From Cristatella mucedo (Eukaryota; Bryozoa; Phylactolaemata; Cristatellidae), in NCBI GenBank assembly GCA_009760855.2, contig WPIO01000094.1:1250001-1314000 (forward strand): 64,000 nucleotides of DNA, given 5' to 3'. Under the pieces are notes generated by a model. The model did not search any database. It was not told the DNA's origin and worked only from the letters and a program-made list of their open reading frames with translations. Every line of letters starts with the position of its first letter. Position 1 is the stretch's first letter. A program made the position numbers and the translations under genes. Below are positions 11,757 through 23,799 of the stretch, one piece after another.

Positions 11757-12029
11757 ATCCACTTCGCACATAGCTTAAGCCAATGGCCAAACCTTCCAGG
11801 CTGCCGTCGTTGCAAAAGCAAGAGTAGTAGAGCTTGTGCGGTCTGATTATTCGCACGATGAACTGAACCTGGTCAGCTGCCTGAACCTTATTGATCGTCT
11901 CTGATTCACCACCCGTCGTGCTGCTGGTACGCAGCGACACGTTACCTTGTGGACACAGGATCGTCGTGTTAGTGCAGGTCAGGTTAACGAGTTTTCCCAC
12001 TTCAATGACTTTCGGGAACACCTGCAAAT
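11757..12029 (-). CDS. Candidate host exon: immunoglobulin-like or similar Cys-paired extracellular domain
   Basis: On the minus strand an open segment of about 90 codons reads VIEVGKLVNLTCTN, an ILCPQGNVSL stretch, then VQFIVRIIRPHKLYYSCFC and ends GLAIGLSYVRSG. A strand with a Cys in L-T-C and a late strand with Y-Y-x-C are the pattern of an Ig-type beta-sandwich; a second pair of cysteines (ILC, CFC) could form an extra disulfide, and the usual tryptophan is not obvious. The 3' side has a canonical donor (GAT|GTAAGTAC, intron from 11756). Upstream, TTGCTAG gives an acceptor at 12029/12030 that makes a 273-bp exon in phase 1-1, typical of Ig-domain exons; TTTGCAG at 12021/12022 is the alternative. 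Function unknown; a 6-Cys-like fold is another possibility. No neighbouring exon was found with certainty. Confidence 0.5.
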
Positions 12030-13535
12030 CTAGCAAGCAATCACAGAATGCTTAGACCGGCTGTCTATGCTACTCATGTCATACTCAGCCACCCTGCCCC
12101 CTAGCTTCGGCAAAGTCACATCATAAGCAACTTCCCCGAGGTGGCTTCTCACACGTCAGTGAGCTTACGATAACACTATCTATGCCGGCGAATTCGTCAC
12201 TGACCAACGCCAGTTGAGATCGTTGAATCGTTGAAAGCCTCGAGCGCATGCCAAGCAAACCCAGCGTCATTTCATCTACAGATGCATAAATTTATTCAAG
12301 TTGAAGACTCGCCACGTAGCGTCCGACAAATGAAAGAAGCCCGTGAGCACTTCCGCTGCCATAGTGAAGAATTTTTCGTAACTTATAGCTGCATATAAAG
12401 CACAAAGGGTGAGCCCACAAAATTAAAGGGCCAGCTAGCTTTAGATAAAGCTCTGTGACTAGATTCCAAAGGAAAGTAATCTTGATAGTCTTGACAACAG
12501 TCCGTTAGGATAGGAGAAGCTAAGAGATAGCCGATACTCGTTCGTGGCTCCCGACGAGAGTTGTTGTCCAGCGCTCGAGCCCCCGTCTCCGGGAGCTCGG
12601 CGAACTGAGAGTTGTTGTCCAGCTCCCCAGCCCCTTCTCTGGGCGCTCGGTGAACAGAGTACTTACAGTAGCTGGATGCAAGCTGTCTTACTCCTATTAC
12701 AAATCCCAGCATTACTGAGTCTTCTCTACTGGCCTTCAATTTCCGCACTTAGAACGTTAAAAACCATCCTAATGGGATAATTGTTGCCTCTGATTCAAGA
12801 AAAGCTGAAGACGAATCCAGCGTGTCTTGAAGGCATCAAATTTAAGAGTAACTTCTGCAAGCATCTGCTTCGTAGCGCTTCCCCTAGAGCAATTTTTTCT
12901 TAAGTACTTTGCACATTTAAATTTGCTCTGTCATCCGATTTCAGCGGAAAACTCTTAATTGTAGAGGACATTTATAGCCTCGTTGGAAATGGTTTTGAAA
13001 CCTATGTGTCATCTATTACACACGCGCTTGACCAGCCCTCATTCTTGATAGTAGACTGCTGTAACTGCAGTGGACATGAATACTGGTAGATCCCCGATTG
13101 CGCAAAGCATTGATAGACAAGAAAGTCCAATTAATTATTACTAATTCTGAAGTTGTATGGTAACCACTAAACGCATTCAAGCACTATTAAAGACTTAATG
13201 AATAACAAATGAAAAGAACTTGGAATATCGACAAATGTCGGGAATCCTCACACAGTTTTTCTGAATGTATAGAATACATTAATCTAAATGAGAGGTTATT
13301 GATCACCTGGCTGAAGTGTGCTAATCAATGAGCAAACGATTATTCGGTGGGCATTTTTGTTATTATTATTATTCGGTGGGAATGGCTGAAAAAGCTAATG
13401 ATAGCAAGGCCGGCATGACTAATACATTGATAATACTTTGCCGTGGTATTTCTAGGCGCTACTGAAGTAGTTTGAATTTTTGTTCGCACCACTTGTCCTT
13501 GAGGAGATTACGTGGAGATACTCGACATTTAATTG
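12030..13535. other. Mostly unrecognised DNA with a 51-bp tandem duplication
   Basis: If the exon at 11757-12029 is real, this would be its upstream intron. A 121-codon minus frame (12383-12748) spans the duplication at 12556-12657 and shows no domain. The rest is AT-rich. Confidence 0.5.
12556..12657. repeat. 51-bp imperfect tandem duplication
   Basis: GAGAGTTGTTGTCCAGC occurs at 12556 and 12607, followed in both units by a C-rich stretch, a GGGxGCTCGG motif and GAAC. Seventeen codons per unit, so it keeps frame. Confidence 0.85.
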
Positions 13536-13830
13536 TAACCCAGTGTGATTCCGAAATTGGAAAGGCTGACGCTCAAAATTGGCTCTGCCAGCATATCTCC
13601 TGTTGAATCAGCTCGAAATCTAGGTGCCATGTTCCAGAGTGACCGCTCGTTAGACGACCTCATCAGCTCCACAGTCAATTCTGCCTACTTTAAGCTACAT
13701 AACATTGCTAAAATTCGGGCTTGTTTTTATAAGGATACCGCGTCTAAGTTGGTCCCTGCATTTGTGACATCCCGACTTGACTTCTGTAACATGCTGCTTG
13801 CTGGCCTACCGTCGTTGGTGAGTTTAATAG
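13536..13830 (+). mobile_element. Family A LINE, ORF2 fragment after the reverse transcriptase
   Basis: Open frame with ESARNLGAMFQSD, STVNSAYFKLHNIAKIRAC, FVTSRLDFCNMLLAGLP. This is the thumb/post-polymerase region found also at 55.4 and 56.3 kb. It is truncated right after LLAGLP and runs into simple repeats. Confidence 0.85.
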
Positions 13831-13889
13831 CTCGTGACCAGTTTTATACATGTTTTCTCTGCCAGCCAGCTTCGATGAAACCACTGCTC

Positions 13890-14490
<601 letters not shown>

Positions 14491-15739
14491 ACACTCTTCT
14501 GTCTCTCTCATCTCTCCCATGTGATAGTGGCAGTCTTGAAGCATGAAGCCGCAAAAGCCAAAAAAGCAGTAAGAAATCATTCGACGAATTCTCGACTACT
14601 TCTCTCACCTGACTGGCTGACCCCTGCCAGAGAAAGGCTAAGGAGCAGCATGAAGCAACAGCGTTGGCAGCCACTGCTTCCGGTCGACTTCCAAATGGTA
14701 CGAAAAAAATCCACTGCATCCATTCTGAATTCTCGTTAAATTTTCTTCAAGAAAAATTCAAAAGATCTTTGCTATACAATAACCCGGATAGCAAGAAAAC
14801 CAGCGAGCAGACTCTGCTGAGGCAAAGAGTGACAAGCTTAAAGCTTAACGGTAGGCTGCAAGCTGCAAAGTGCAAGCGTGGAGGAAAAGTAAGAAAGAAA
14901 CGAGCTTGAGTTCTCCCAATCCAACTAAAAGAAATAAAGGCAACATATTGAAAAATGTGTCATCATATCTCACCCAAATCAGCTCATATTTTAAGTGCCT
15001 TTTTAGAGAAAACTAAATTCGAGATGCAATCCATTGTTTTGATTGATTTTAAAATAAAGTTTCATCATTTCAAACAACAATTGGGTCAGACATAGTCTAA
15101 TCCAGAGGCAAACTAGATGCGAAATATGTGCGTGTGCGCATACAATTTTTTGCCTATTTTTGCATGATGTACAACTTTTCCTATACCACTGAACCTTGGT
15201 GAGTCAATGTGAATGTTCAAGGCTTATTGACCTACATGCTCGTAATTTTCAATAACTACCTTTGTAATACAGCTTTTTGCTTACTGAATTACAAAACTTT
15301 GATGAAATACTGCAAAATTTGAAAAATGAGCTCTGCTCTACTCGAAATAAAGCACTTGAGTTGTTCATATCTGATTTCATTCATCAAGTTTCCCTCTACA
15401 TGACCTCGAGCGTTCTCAATCTTATTGATCGCAACCTGACAAGTAAAAGACTAATATTACAAGTTAGAGTAAGGACTCTATAGAAATTGTGCAAGTGCTC
15501 TCGAATTAAGTGTGATAATTTAAGGCGTTAAGAAAGCAGTACTGGTATACGTATATTTGGTATACGTATATTTGATACGTTCCTTCTTTTAGTACGTGAG
15601 CCAATATAAAAATCTCTGCCGGTTATGCCACAAACTCGTAATAATCAAGTGGGTTCCATGCTGAAGGTCCGCCAGATGCCAACTAAAAGCTGCCAATTTT
15701 CCAAAAGACCTTTGACAGGCAACCGGCATCGTATCACAC
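14491..15739. other. Spacer with nothing recognised
   Basis: Frames of 81 and 68 codons (14664-14909, 15277-15483) are lysine- and leucine-rich without a domain signature. A short GTATACGTATATTTG direct repeat lies near 15546-15575. Confidence 0.5.
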
Positions 15740-15911
15740 CTCAAGGAAATATGGAGAAGCAGATTTGACAGCCAATGAAGTAATCAGCACAGCTGCAATA
15801 GCATAGACGGCTAAATAGAAGATATCAGCAAAAAGTGGCAGCACAATCAATAGTCCAGTGATATTAATAAGGTATTTACACCAGCAGCGAATGCTCCGGT
15901 TGTCAATCATC
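15740..15911 (-). CDS. Weak candidate exon encoding membrane-spanning segments
   Basis: The minus frame reads MIDNRSIRCWCKYLINITG followed by about 35 strongly hydrophobic residues (LLIVLPLFADIFYLAVY, AIAAVLITSLAV) and ends SPYFLE. On the upstream side TTCTTCCTTGTCAG|G is a good acceptor at 15911/15912; downstream, GAG|GTGTGA at 15740/15739 is a passable donor. The hydrophobic stretch is long enough for one or two helices. No family was recognised. It lies about 4 kb upstream of, and on the same strand as, the candidate Ig-like exon, but linkage of the two is speculative and a chance frame is quite possible. Confidence 0.25.
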
Positions 15912-16030
15912 CTGACAAGGAAGAATGATGCACGAACAAGACACACAGGTAAGCAAGAGACCAATCAAAACTGGCGGTAGAGCAGCCATCGGGACTCATT
16001 CCGGCTTGAATTGCAAGCCAGCTGCAATTC

Positions 16031-16360
16031 TCAAAAGGCTGGCTTTTGGGAATTGCAGCAATTGAATTGCTCCTCAAGTCCAAGTTAAGAATTGCAGGAA
16101 TTGCTCCTTAAGTCCACTTAACCAGCACTGCACCCAGTGGTCTGGACCAGGTGCCGGCGCAAGGGCAATGCTAGTCCGCCAGCCGAATGCATAGCTCTCC
16201 CCCTCCCTCTCTAGCCTAAAAGCGGGCTGCAGTGGCGCTAGCCAAGCTCGCCGGCCAATACAAGCAGCTCGGCTGATAGCAAAGCTGTCGATGGACTATC
16301 GAGAGGTTATTCGGAGGTCATCTGGAGATTGGTCAAAAGGCTGGCTTTTGGGAATTGCAG
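16031..16360. repeat. 28-bp direct repeats flanking a 274-bp duplicated segment
   Basis: The same 28 bases (beginning TCAAAAGGCTGGC, ending GGGAATTGCAG) stand at 16031-16058 and 16333-16360. Most of the material between them (16103-16330) has a close relative at 26085-26314. The right repeat abuts a LINE tail at 16361. Confidence 0.9.
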
Positions 16361-16458
16361 GCGTGGTTCCTTTGCAGCAAAGTTAAACCACCCAGAAAGA
16401 TATTGAGTTCTCTGAGGGTGCTTTACAAAGTGCGTTATTATTATTATTAGTAGTAATA
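16361..16458 (+). mobile_element. Family A LINE tail
   Basis: GGTTCCTTTGCAGCAAAG, a decayed hairpin (CAGAAAGATATTGAGTTC, GAGGGTGCTTTAC), then TTATTATTATTATTAG. Only the last 100 bases of the element. Confidence 0.85.
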
Positions 16459-17863
16459 TGGCTTCTTACAATACTGTGCGACTCCTTTAGGCCGTGACGC
16501 ATGGTACCGAATGGTGTCAAAGCATGATACCGAAGCATGGTACTGAATACCAAAATTAACCTGACTGTGAATATGGAACAATCCATCATCCTGTGACTTA
16601 TAGATTCAGCTCTCTGACTTCTCTAACTGAGCTACCGATACTAATATTCCTTCGGCTTTCAAAGCAGGAAAACACATCCTCGACTTTCAATGGTTTTTAC
16701 GTGCTCCAGCAGAGTCCAAACGTTTTGCATTTGTGTAACGGCGTGTTTGAACTTGCTAATTTTATTTTCAAGTCAAACAATAATGTCTGCTGCGGTCCAA
16801 GACCAGAGGTGCATCTGCTCTATGACTTTAGCAAGTTCAGAAATTAGGATGAGCATCCGAGAGCCGCCCCAAACGTCGTCCTTGGTGACACTGAATATGT
16901 AGGTGAGATTTACTGATTTCTTGTATTGAAACCCTGCAAAAGTAGCCTGTGAGTGGCGACGATGATCTACCCACTTATCCCCTCAGAACCAAGTCTTGCT
17001 TCCTTTCAGACTTTTCTCATGTCCTAACGTCTTGGTTTTTCGAAAAACCAGCATGTACATTTCAAAGGCACAGATGATCATTGACCCAGGACACACATTT
17101 TACACCCATTGGCTGATTCTCTTTATCTTGCGTCCCATTGCAACAGCCCCTCAAAGCTAAGATCACCCAACATTATTAAAATAGTGTCTTGCACTGCATG
17201 AAGGAAGGTCAGATTACAACACAATTCTGAACTTCTCATTGGACGCGGATCTCATTCGTTCTGCTGTTTTCTGTTTGCCTTTTGCTTTTTGTGGCTCCTA
17301 CACTATTAAAATTATCCGTAAATAGCAAAGTCCCAATACCCCTAACTTTGGCGTAGTTAAGCGAGCATATATGCTGCCAGATTTTCTCAGTTGTCGGCAG
17401 ATTGGCCCTTCCTAGTTGGACTCTGCTACGTCAGACCAGCCGATGATCTGGATGGGTTTGCTACTCGTACAAGGAGCCGCTTGGGCTTTTCTCAGGTGGA
17501 CTTTGCCTTATTGTAGACATAAAACGAGCCATCTATAATAAGTACAAGCTAGAGACAGCATGCGAAACAATAAGTGTATATTGAGCGGCCATCGAGTGTC
17601 GCACGATAAACATTGCACAGATACCAATCAATCCTTGATAGGGCAAAGCTTACCTTACATGAATGCGGGTAAAATCACAAATTTACGATCCAAAAATGAC
17701 AGTGAAGACCATCAGCAGGCAGTCTCCGTAAACTTTACAAAGTTTGCACCTTACCAAGTGAGCTTCTGCTGAGCAAGTTAAGGTTCAGCAGCAGCTCAGT
17801 ACTGCTCTCAGTGAGAGTAGCCTCGAACAGTGCTGCTCAGCACTATTGAGAACAAATTAAAGT

Positions 17864-17867
<4 letters not shown>
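16459..17867. other. Spacer with nothing recognised
   Basis: Overlapping frames of 84 and 70 codons (16593-16902) have no domain signature. No tRNA-like or LINE motif found. Confidence 0.5.
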
Positions 17868-17943
<76 letters not shown>

Positions 17944-18022
17944 ACATATATATATATAGTAACATATATATATATATATAGTAACATATATATATATAGT
18001 AACATATATATATATATGTAGT

Positions 18023-18073
<51 letters not shown>

Positions 18074-18148
18074 ACATATATATATATAGTAACATATATA
18101 TATATATGTAGTAACATATATATATATATATACATATATATATATTAA
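17868..18148. repeat. (TA)n array with interspersed GTAACA
   Basis: Long TA runs are interrupted at least seven times by GTAACATATA, sometimes as TGTAGTAACATA, giving a higher-order pattern. Tyrosine-isoleucine frames here are artefacts. Confidence 0.97.
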
Positions 18149-18169
18149 ACTCTGAACATTCTCCCAACC

Positions 18170-20105
18170 TCTCCACAGGTCCTATCAAAGACAGTGGAAT
18201 CAGTCATCGCTGACCATCAGAACTTTTACCTTGAAACTTCAAACCTTGCTAGTAAGTTCCAGTCTGGTTACAGAGCTAATTACTCAACATTCAGCATTGC
18301 TTTGGGTGTATCACGACCTACTTAGGAATGCAGACTTAGATAGAGCCTCTCTGCTTATTCTGCTCGATCTGTTAGCAACTTTTTATACTATCGATAGCGA
18401 ATAGCTTCTTGAGCGCTTCTCATCACGCCTGGGCATCATTGGCACTGCTCTGCAATGGCTCAGGTCCTACCTTAGTAGGCGACTCCAGAGTATTGAGGTG
18501 AATGGATAAAGATCATTCGAGGAATCTCTGAAGTATGGAGTGCCTCAGGGCTTTGTGCTCGGTATGCTTCTTTTCACAGTTAACATTCACCGTCTTGCCG
18601 AAATAATTGCCATATAGAATCTAGGCTTTCACTTCAACGAAGATGACACTCAGTTGTACCTTTGCTCTGATATCTCCCAGCCCTCGAGCACGCCAAATTC
18701 TCTCAAGTCCGTTGCTGCATGTATTGATGACCTCCCCACATAGATGGCACCATACTTTCTTAAACCGAATGGTGTGAAAACAAACCTACTAGTTATGGGC
18801 AAGATACTTGTGAATCAGATATTGAAAAACCAAATGTTCAAGTCGGCTGTGCCAGCATATCTGTTCTTGAATCTACAGGGAATCTATGTGTTCTATTCCA
18901 AATGGATCTTTCACTACACGACTGCATCAGCTCCACAGTCAAGCATGCCTCCTTTCAGCTCCATAGCATTGCTAAAGTTCGGGCTTTTATAGACATGGAT
19001 ACCGCATCTATATTAGTCCACGTATAAGTGACATCATGTCTCAAATTCTGTAACTCAGTTCGTGCCGGTCCTCTGGCCTGTGCATTCTGGTGCTTACAGC
19101 TGGTGCAAAACTCTACAGCTAAGCTTGTCTGTCATGAGAATGGCAGTTGCCACATCACAACTTTTGTCGCCAACCTGCAGTGGCTACTAGTCAAACAACG
19201 CATCGACCGTAAGGTTCTGTCATTCAGTTTTAGGTTCCTCCCTTCTTCGGCTCCAGCATAGTTATTGGATCTACTCCCCTTCCCAATCCCCCTCGCATCG
19301 TACCACCAGTTTTTTCACAATCTAATCGTTTACCTATACATCATACGAAACTCAAATCATTAGGAGACCGTGCCTTTATTTCGTATGGTCCTATAGCCTC
19401 GATAATAATAATAATAATAATATTGCACTTGATAAAGCGCCCTCAGAGAACTTAATCTCTTTCTAGGCGCTTTACATTTGCTGCAAAGTGATACGCAATA
19501 GAATAGTAAGTAAAATCATGCTTGAAAAACAAACAAAATGAATAACATGGTTAGGGGTTACATGCACTGGGTCAGCATGCAAATGTGGTTAGTGGCAGCA
19601 TGAACAGTGTCAGCACGCATAAGCACATCGAGGACGAATCACAAGGACCCACTAAATGCTGTCCTAAATAGGTATGTTTTTAAGTTTCTTTTAAATGTGG
19701 TCAGGTCAGGGGATGTTCTGATGCAGGTCGGGAGGGAGTTCCAGGCTGTGGGAGCATACGAGCTAAATGCACGGTCTCCAAAGGATTTAAGGTTTGTCGT
19801 ACTGGCTTTACGATATCCCCTGGCTTGACCTCATTTAAAAAGAAGCTAAAAACGCGTCTATTCATCATATAGCAGTTAGCGGGTCCTTGTAATTTATCCT
19901 TCGAGTGCTTATGCATACTGACCCTGTGCATACTGCCAGTAACCAAATTTGCATGGTGACCCTGAGTATAACACCTTTAATCGTATTATGCTTAATATCA
20001 TTGGGCATCTTACCACTAATCCTTTGGTCGCGCTATATAAGCAAAAACGTGAATTGCCTAAAAAAAGATTGAGTTTGCTGTGGCACTATAACAAACGTAT
20101 TATTA
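18170..20105 (+). mobile_element. Family A LINE, reverse transcriptase to tail, interrupted by a younger copy
   Basis: Starts at CCTATCAAAGACAGTGG (SKTVESV). It includes ASKFQSG, GVPQG-like sequence near 18540 (TATGGAGTGCCTCAGGGC), FHFNEDDTQLYLCSDISQPSS near 18627-18690 (the YADD box, here NEDD), then the C-terminal domain and, after a nested insertion at 19401-19797, the FKKKLKT block, 3' UTR and a decayed tail to about 20105. Multiple stops; dead. Confidence 0.88.
19401..19797 (-). mobile_element. Young family A LINE fragment nested in an older one
   Basis: A 5'-truncated minus-strand copy: (ATA)7, tail hairpin, 3' UTR and the last coding bases. From 19422 to 19797 I see no difference from 54706-55081. 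It sits inside the plus-strand copy between its AFISYGPIAS and LTSFKKKLK coding segments. Confidence 0.92.
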
Positions 20106-21207
20106 TTACGATTGTTACAATCTAATCACAACAAATTCACCCCACTGAGCTTGTTCGTTTCAGGCTAACAGGCCTGCAACGGCCCTGCCCACTACCGAAA
20201 TCTACCGAAATGCATTGCAAGGCACTGCAATATCCATTTTCAAATTTCCCAGAAATTTACATCGTCGAACTTATGGCACTACCCTATCTGTAAAGTGCAC
20301 CCACAAAATTTCACGTCATTGCTCGAGTTCTCAACACAGCCACTGCTACTGTGGGGAGGGTTTGGGCTGCAGAGATTCACCTGATTCGCTAGATTGGAGC
20401 ATTCGCCAGGTGGGACCTCACATTAATGCAGTTGATTGTGTAAGAATGCAAAAGTAAAATGGTAGGTAAATTTCAGAGGACACTTGAACGATTTCTGAGT
20501 GCCATAGGCAGCAATGCAATTTGGAGCATCGATTTCTGGTGGATTTGTGGAGAATTTCGGTGGATTGCTATAGTAGCAAGCACCTTCACATCTTACTTAA
20601 TTGCAAATGCAAAAGAACGCGAGATTGCGTACGATTCGGCTGGTCTAAAAATGAGGTGTAGCATTCATTTGAAGCTGCGCTCTACCGATTTCTGGTCGAT
20701 TTCAATTCGCTGCCCCATTATTAAGCTGCCTGTGCTGGGCTTTGGACGATGCTGCCGTGCCTGGCAATGCTTGCAGGACTAGGCTATGAGGCCCGACTAA
20801 AATTTATATTCGGAGCTGCGATAGTCTGCTCGAGTCAGCGTGAGAAGGAGGTCAACCACACCTAGAAAACGGTGGAGCTAAAGTGCTGAGCAGCAAAGGA
20901 ATCAGAAGGAGAGCAGATAGAGAGGTTCGGTGATAGCAGCAGCTGGGAAAGAAGAGACCCTATGGGAGAAGGCGCTCGGGTCGAACGCAGGTGTTGGTGA
21001 GCAGCTGGGTAGGGGAGGTGGATGAAGATTACGATTAGCACTTTGGGTAGAGGGATAATCTAGATCAAGGGGATATGATCTGGGGGGACAGAGATAGAAG
21101 TTAAGGAAAAGGAGAGTAGAGGAGAAGAAGAAGACGAAGGAAAAGAAGACGGGAAGGACTTCCTTCGACCTCGGCCGAAGCCTCACCGACTTTACTTGCT
21201 GATTTAC
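20106..21207. other. Unrecognised DNA with a purine-rich tract
   Basis: Frames of 80, 107 and 94 codons carry no domain signature. 21100-21160 is a GA-rich run (AGGAGAAGAAGAAGACGAAGG). TGGTGGATTT/TCGATTTCTGG motifs recur near 20530-20700. Confidence 0.5.
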
Positions 21208-21365
21208 CAGCCTCTTTTGAAGAGCGACAGAAGAGCCTCTAAGGCTATAACCTTAGCTTGCTGTAGAAATAAAGGATTGCCCACCGTAGGATTCAAACCC
21301 ACTACCTTGGTACCGGAGTCGTGAAAAGCAACCGCATGGGAAGTAAGTGCACCACGGCCAAAGCC
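21208..21365 (-). mobile_element. SINE-1 copy, nearly complete
   Basis: On the minus strand: TGGCCGTGGTGCACTTACTT, GCTTTTCACGACTCCGG, B box GGGTTTGAATCCTAC, GGTGGGCAATCCTTTATT, TAGAGGCTCTTCTGTCGC. It matches the copy at 8710-8868 throughout. Confidence 0.85.
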
Positions 21366-22017
21366 ACGCCTGGGCTGTCGCTTATTGGGCAGATACATCT
21401 CCAATTGAAGGAGCTTCTGGCTGAGAGCCGGCAGGGAAGTGCTGGCAAGTAGAGCTGGGTAGGTCCAGGCTGGCAAGCACAGCTAGCATGCGGCCTGGTT
21501 GGCCTAATCTTCGCGACCGCCGAGAGGCGTGCTCACCGTGCCTATTCAGTGCTGCATAGCTCGCCTATGTGCCTACGTGCATAGCTCGCCTATTCGCATA
21601 GGTGCTGCCGTGCCACTGTGAGTACCGCATCAGCATGTTGCACCTAACCAGACTCGCATCAATTTCGACTTTCTAGTTTCCCACAGGTGCAAATGTTAGC
21701 GACTTCCCCTGTTGAACTGGCATGCTAAATCGAAATTTTTTCATCGTGAATTAATGAAAAATCGAATGCGTCTAGGTCAAGGGTAGCCAGAGAACGGAAT
21801 TCGTCAGACTTTGGTGCTCACAGATTCTATCCAATGCCTTTAACTCGACAGTACCATGCATCTAATTAATGAACTCTATCACTTATTCTTATTCGGCACA
21901 GGGCAATCCTGTACACCTTTTGCAAGCAGAAACGGAAACACTCAACGCTTTCTGGCGCTATGTAAAAATAAATAGGATGCAGCTAAATCTGTTGCCTCAC
22001 GGTTTCTTTCCACAAAG

Positions 22018-22290
22018 TAATAATAATAATAAATTAGTTATAGCACCCTCAGAGAACTCAGTCTCCTTTAAGGCACTTTATATTTGCTATAAGCGAAGCA
22101 TGACCGAATGGTAGTAGTCTCATGCTCAATAAACAACAAGAATAATATAACTACGGGTGATATTTACAGGGTCAGCATGCAAATATGATTTTCAGCAGCA
22201 TGCGCAGTGCCAGCAAGCTTAAGCACATAAAGATCGCCTAACAGGAGACCACTAAATGCTGCGATAAATAGATGTGGTTTTAGTTATGTG
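22018..22290 (-). mobile_element. Family A LINE 3' end
   Basis: TAATAATAATAAATTAG, tail hairpin (TAGCACCCTCAGAGAACTC), then 3' UTR markers GGGTCAGCATGCAAATATG and CCACTAAATGCTGC. Non-coding remnant. Confidence 0.88.
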
Positions 22291-22342
22291 GTTAGTAGAA
22301 ACGAGTTATGTCAAAATCGATGGTCGCTTACTACAAAAAAGA

Positions 22343-22456
22343 ATTAATAATAATAATAGTAATAATGCACTTGATAAAGCGCCCTCAGAGAACTCAATAT
22401 CTTTCTAGGCGCTTTACATTTGCTGCAAAGGGAAATGCAATTGAATGGTGGGAAAC
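22343..22456 (-). mobile_element. Family A LINE tail
   Basis: AATAATAATAATAGTAATAA, then GCACTTGATAAAGCGCCC and TTTGCTGCAAAGGG. Only about 110 bases; lies 50 bases from the previous copy in the same orientation. Confidence 0.88.
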
Positions 22457-22697
22457 ACGGGTTAATGGGCTTGGGGCCGGCTTCGGCTCTTTGCTTGACC
22501 AGCCATAGGAGCCCGGCTGGCCTGCTTGGCCGAGCCTGCCGCTATGACAAGCAGGCCGCCGGCAGAGCTTCGACGTCACCAGCAGCAGCCCTGACGCGGC
22601 TAGTGTCCATCCGAGCGTTCTATAAGCTCTCACTGCCTCCACTCGGCTGCGTCATATCCAAAACCGTCTAGATTCTTGCAGCTTGGCCAGGCAAGAC

Positions 22698-22845
22698 CCT
22701 TCTCGATCTGTAACCATGGCCTAGAGGTGCTTTCAGAGGACGATTCCTGCACCGAATCAGCTCGGCTAGGCTACATACCTTCTTGGTCTGTAACCGTGGC
22801 CTAGAGGTGCTTTCGGAGCACGATCTCTGCAGGAAACAACTCATG
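22698..22845. repeat. About 79-bp imperfect tandem duplication
   Basis: TCTGTAACC(A/G)TGGCCTAGAGG and GTGCTTTC(A/G)GAG(G/C)ACGAT recur at a spacing of about 79 bases. Confidence 0.8.
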
Positions 22846-23799
22846 TACAAGTAGAGACTACCGTTTTTTTTGCAACGCCACCATCACATTTTCAAAAGGT
22901 AAAAGCTAAAAAGGCTTGCGAGCCTTCGACCCCGGCTATAGATCAAAGATCTCCGGCAGGAAATTGCCGACTTTGCAAAGAGGAATGCTAAGAGTCCTAA
23001 AATGTAAACTGTGGCTAATCAGGATCGAGCTGCAAATCAGTCTCGAGATCAAAGGTTAAAGGTCTCCGGCAAAAGTCCCCCACTGAGGTTTCCAGCAAAG
23101 CAAGCAGGCATCAGATCCTCACATACTGAATGTTTTCTCTAAGGCATCTATAAAAAGCGATCTGCCATTATTATTGTTATCTTTTTGCTCTGAAAAATCA
23201 TGGAAAAGTCCAGTTCGCATGAAAAGGTAAGCCTTAATGTGCTCTGAACCGACTGGTGAGCCCACACCACTGTTCGGTAAGCATTAGCTGGCGGAGCGAA
23301 ATCTGCACGTGAGAAAAAATAAAAAAGTATTCTAAAATTATGTTTCATATTAACATATCACGAATTTAAATCGAATGTTATTAAATTTGTTGGCTATTGA
23401 CGGATAGCGAGTCAGTATTGAGTCCCACGCATGCAATGTGCCGACATGATGACCGTCACTCGCTTCCCAGTGGTAGGCAAAGCACGACTTCCGGTCGGTC
23501 AAGCTCACTCTGCAAGCTTTCACATACGCCATCTCAGCAGATCCAGGCAGAACCTGGGAAGTGCCAGCCACGTCGCTTCGGCCAACAGAAAATGGGTTTC
23601 GTAGTGCTGAGAGCGAAAGCTACAGAAATTTGCTGGCTAGCCTCTGAACAAGCCTAATAAGTACAGACATTTCAACGTTCAATTTCAAGTGCGATAACTA
23701 ATGTTGCTGCTTAATTTTCAAACTAGTAACTTATCTTCAGCTTCTTCGCACTCGTAATGGCTGCCACTTCCACTACTACAGTACTACTACTGTACTACT
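22846..23799. other. Spacer with nothing recognised
   Basis: Contains short frames only (to 86 codons) and a repeated AAAGGTCTCCGGCA-type motif near 22945 and 23060. Confidence 0.5.

Noticed and set aside
17808-18188. Tyrosine/isoleucine-rich frames
   Set aside because: Produced by the TA array.
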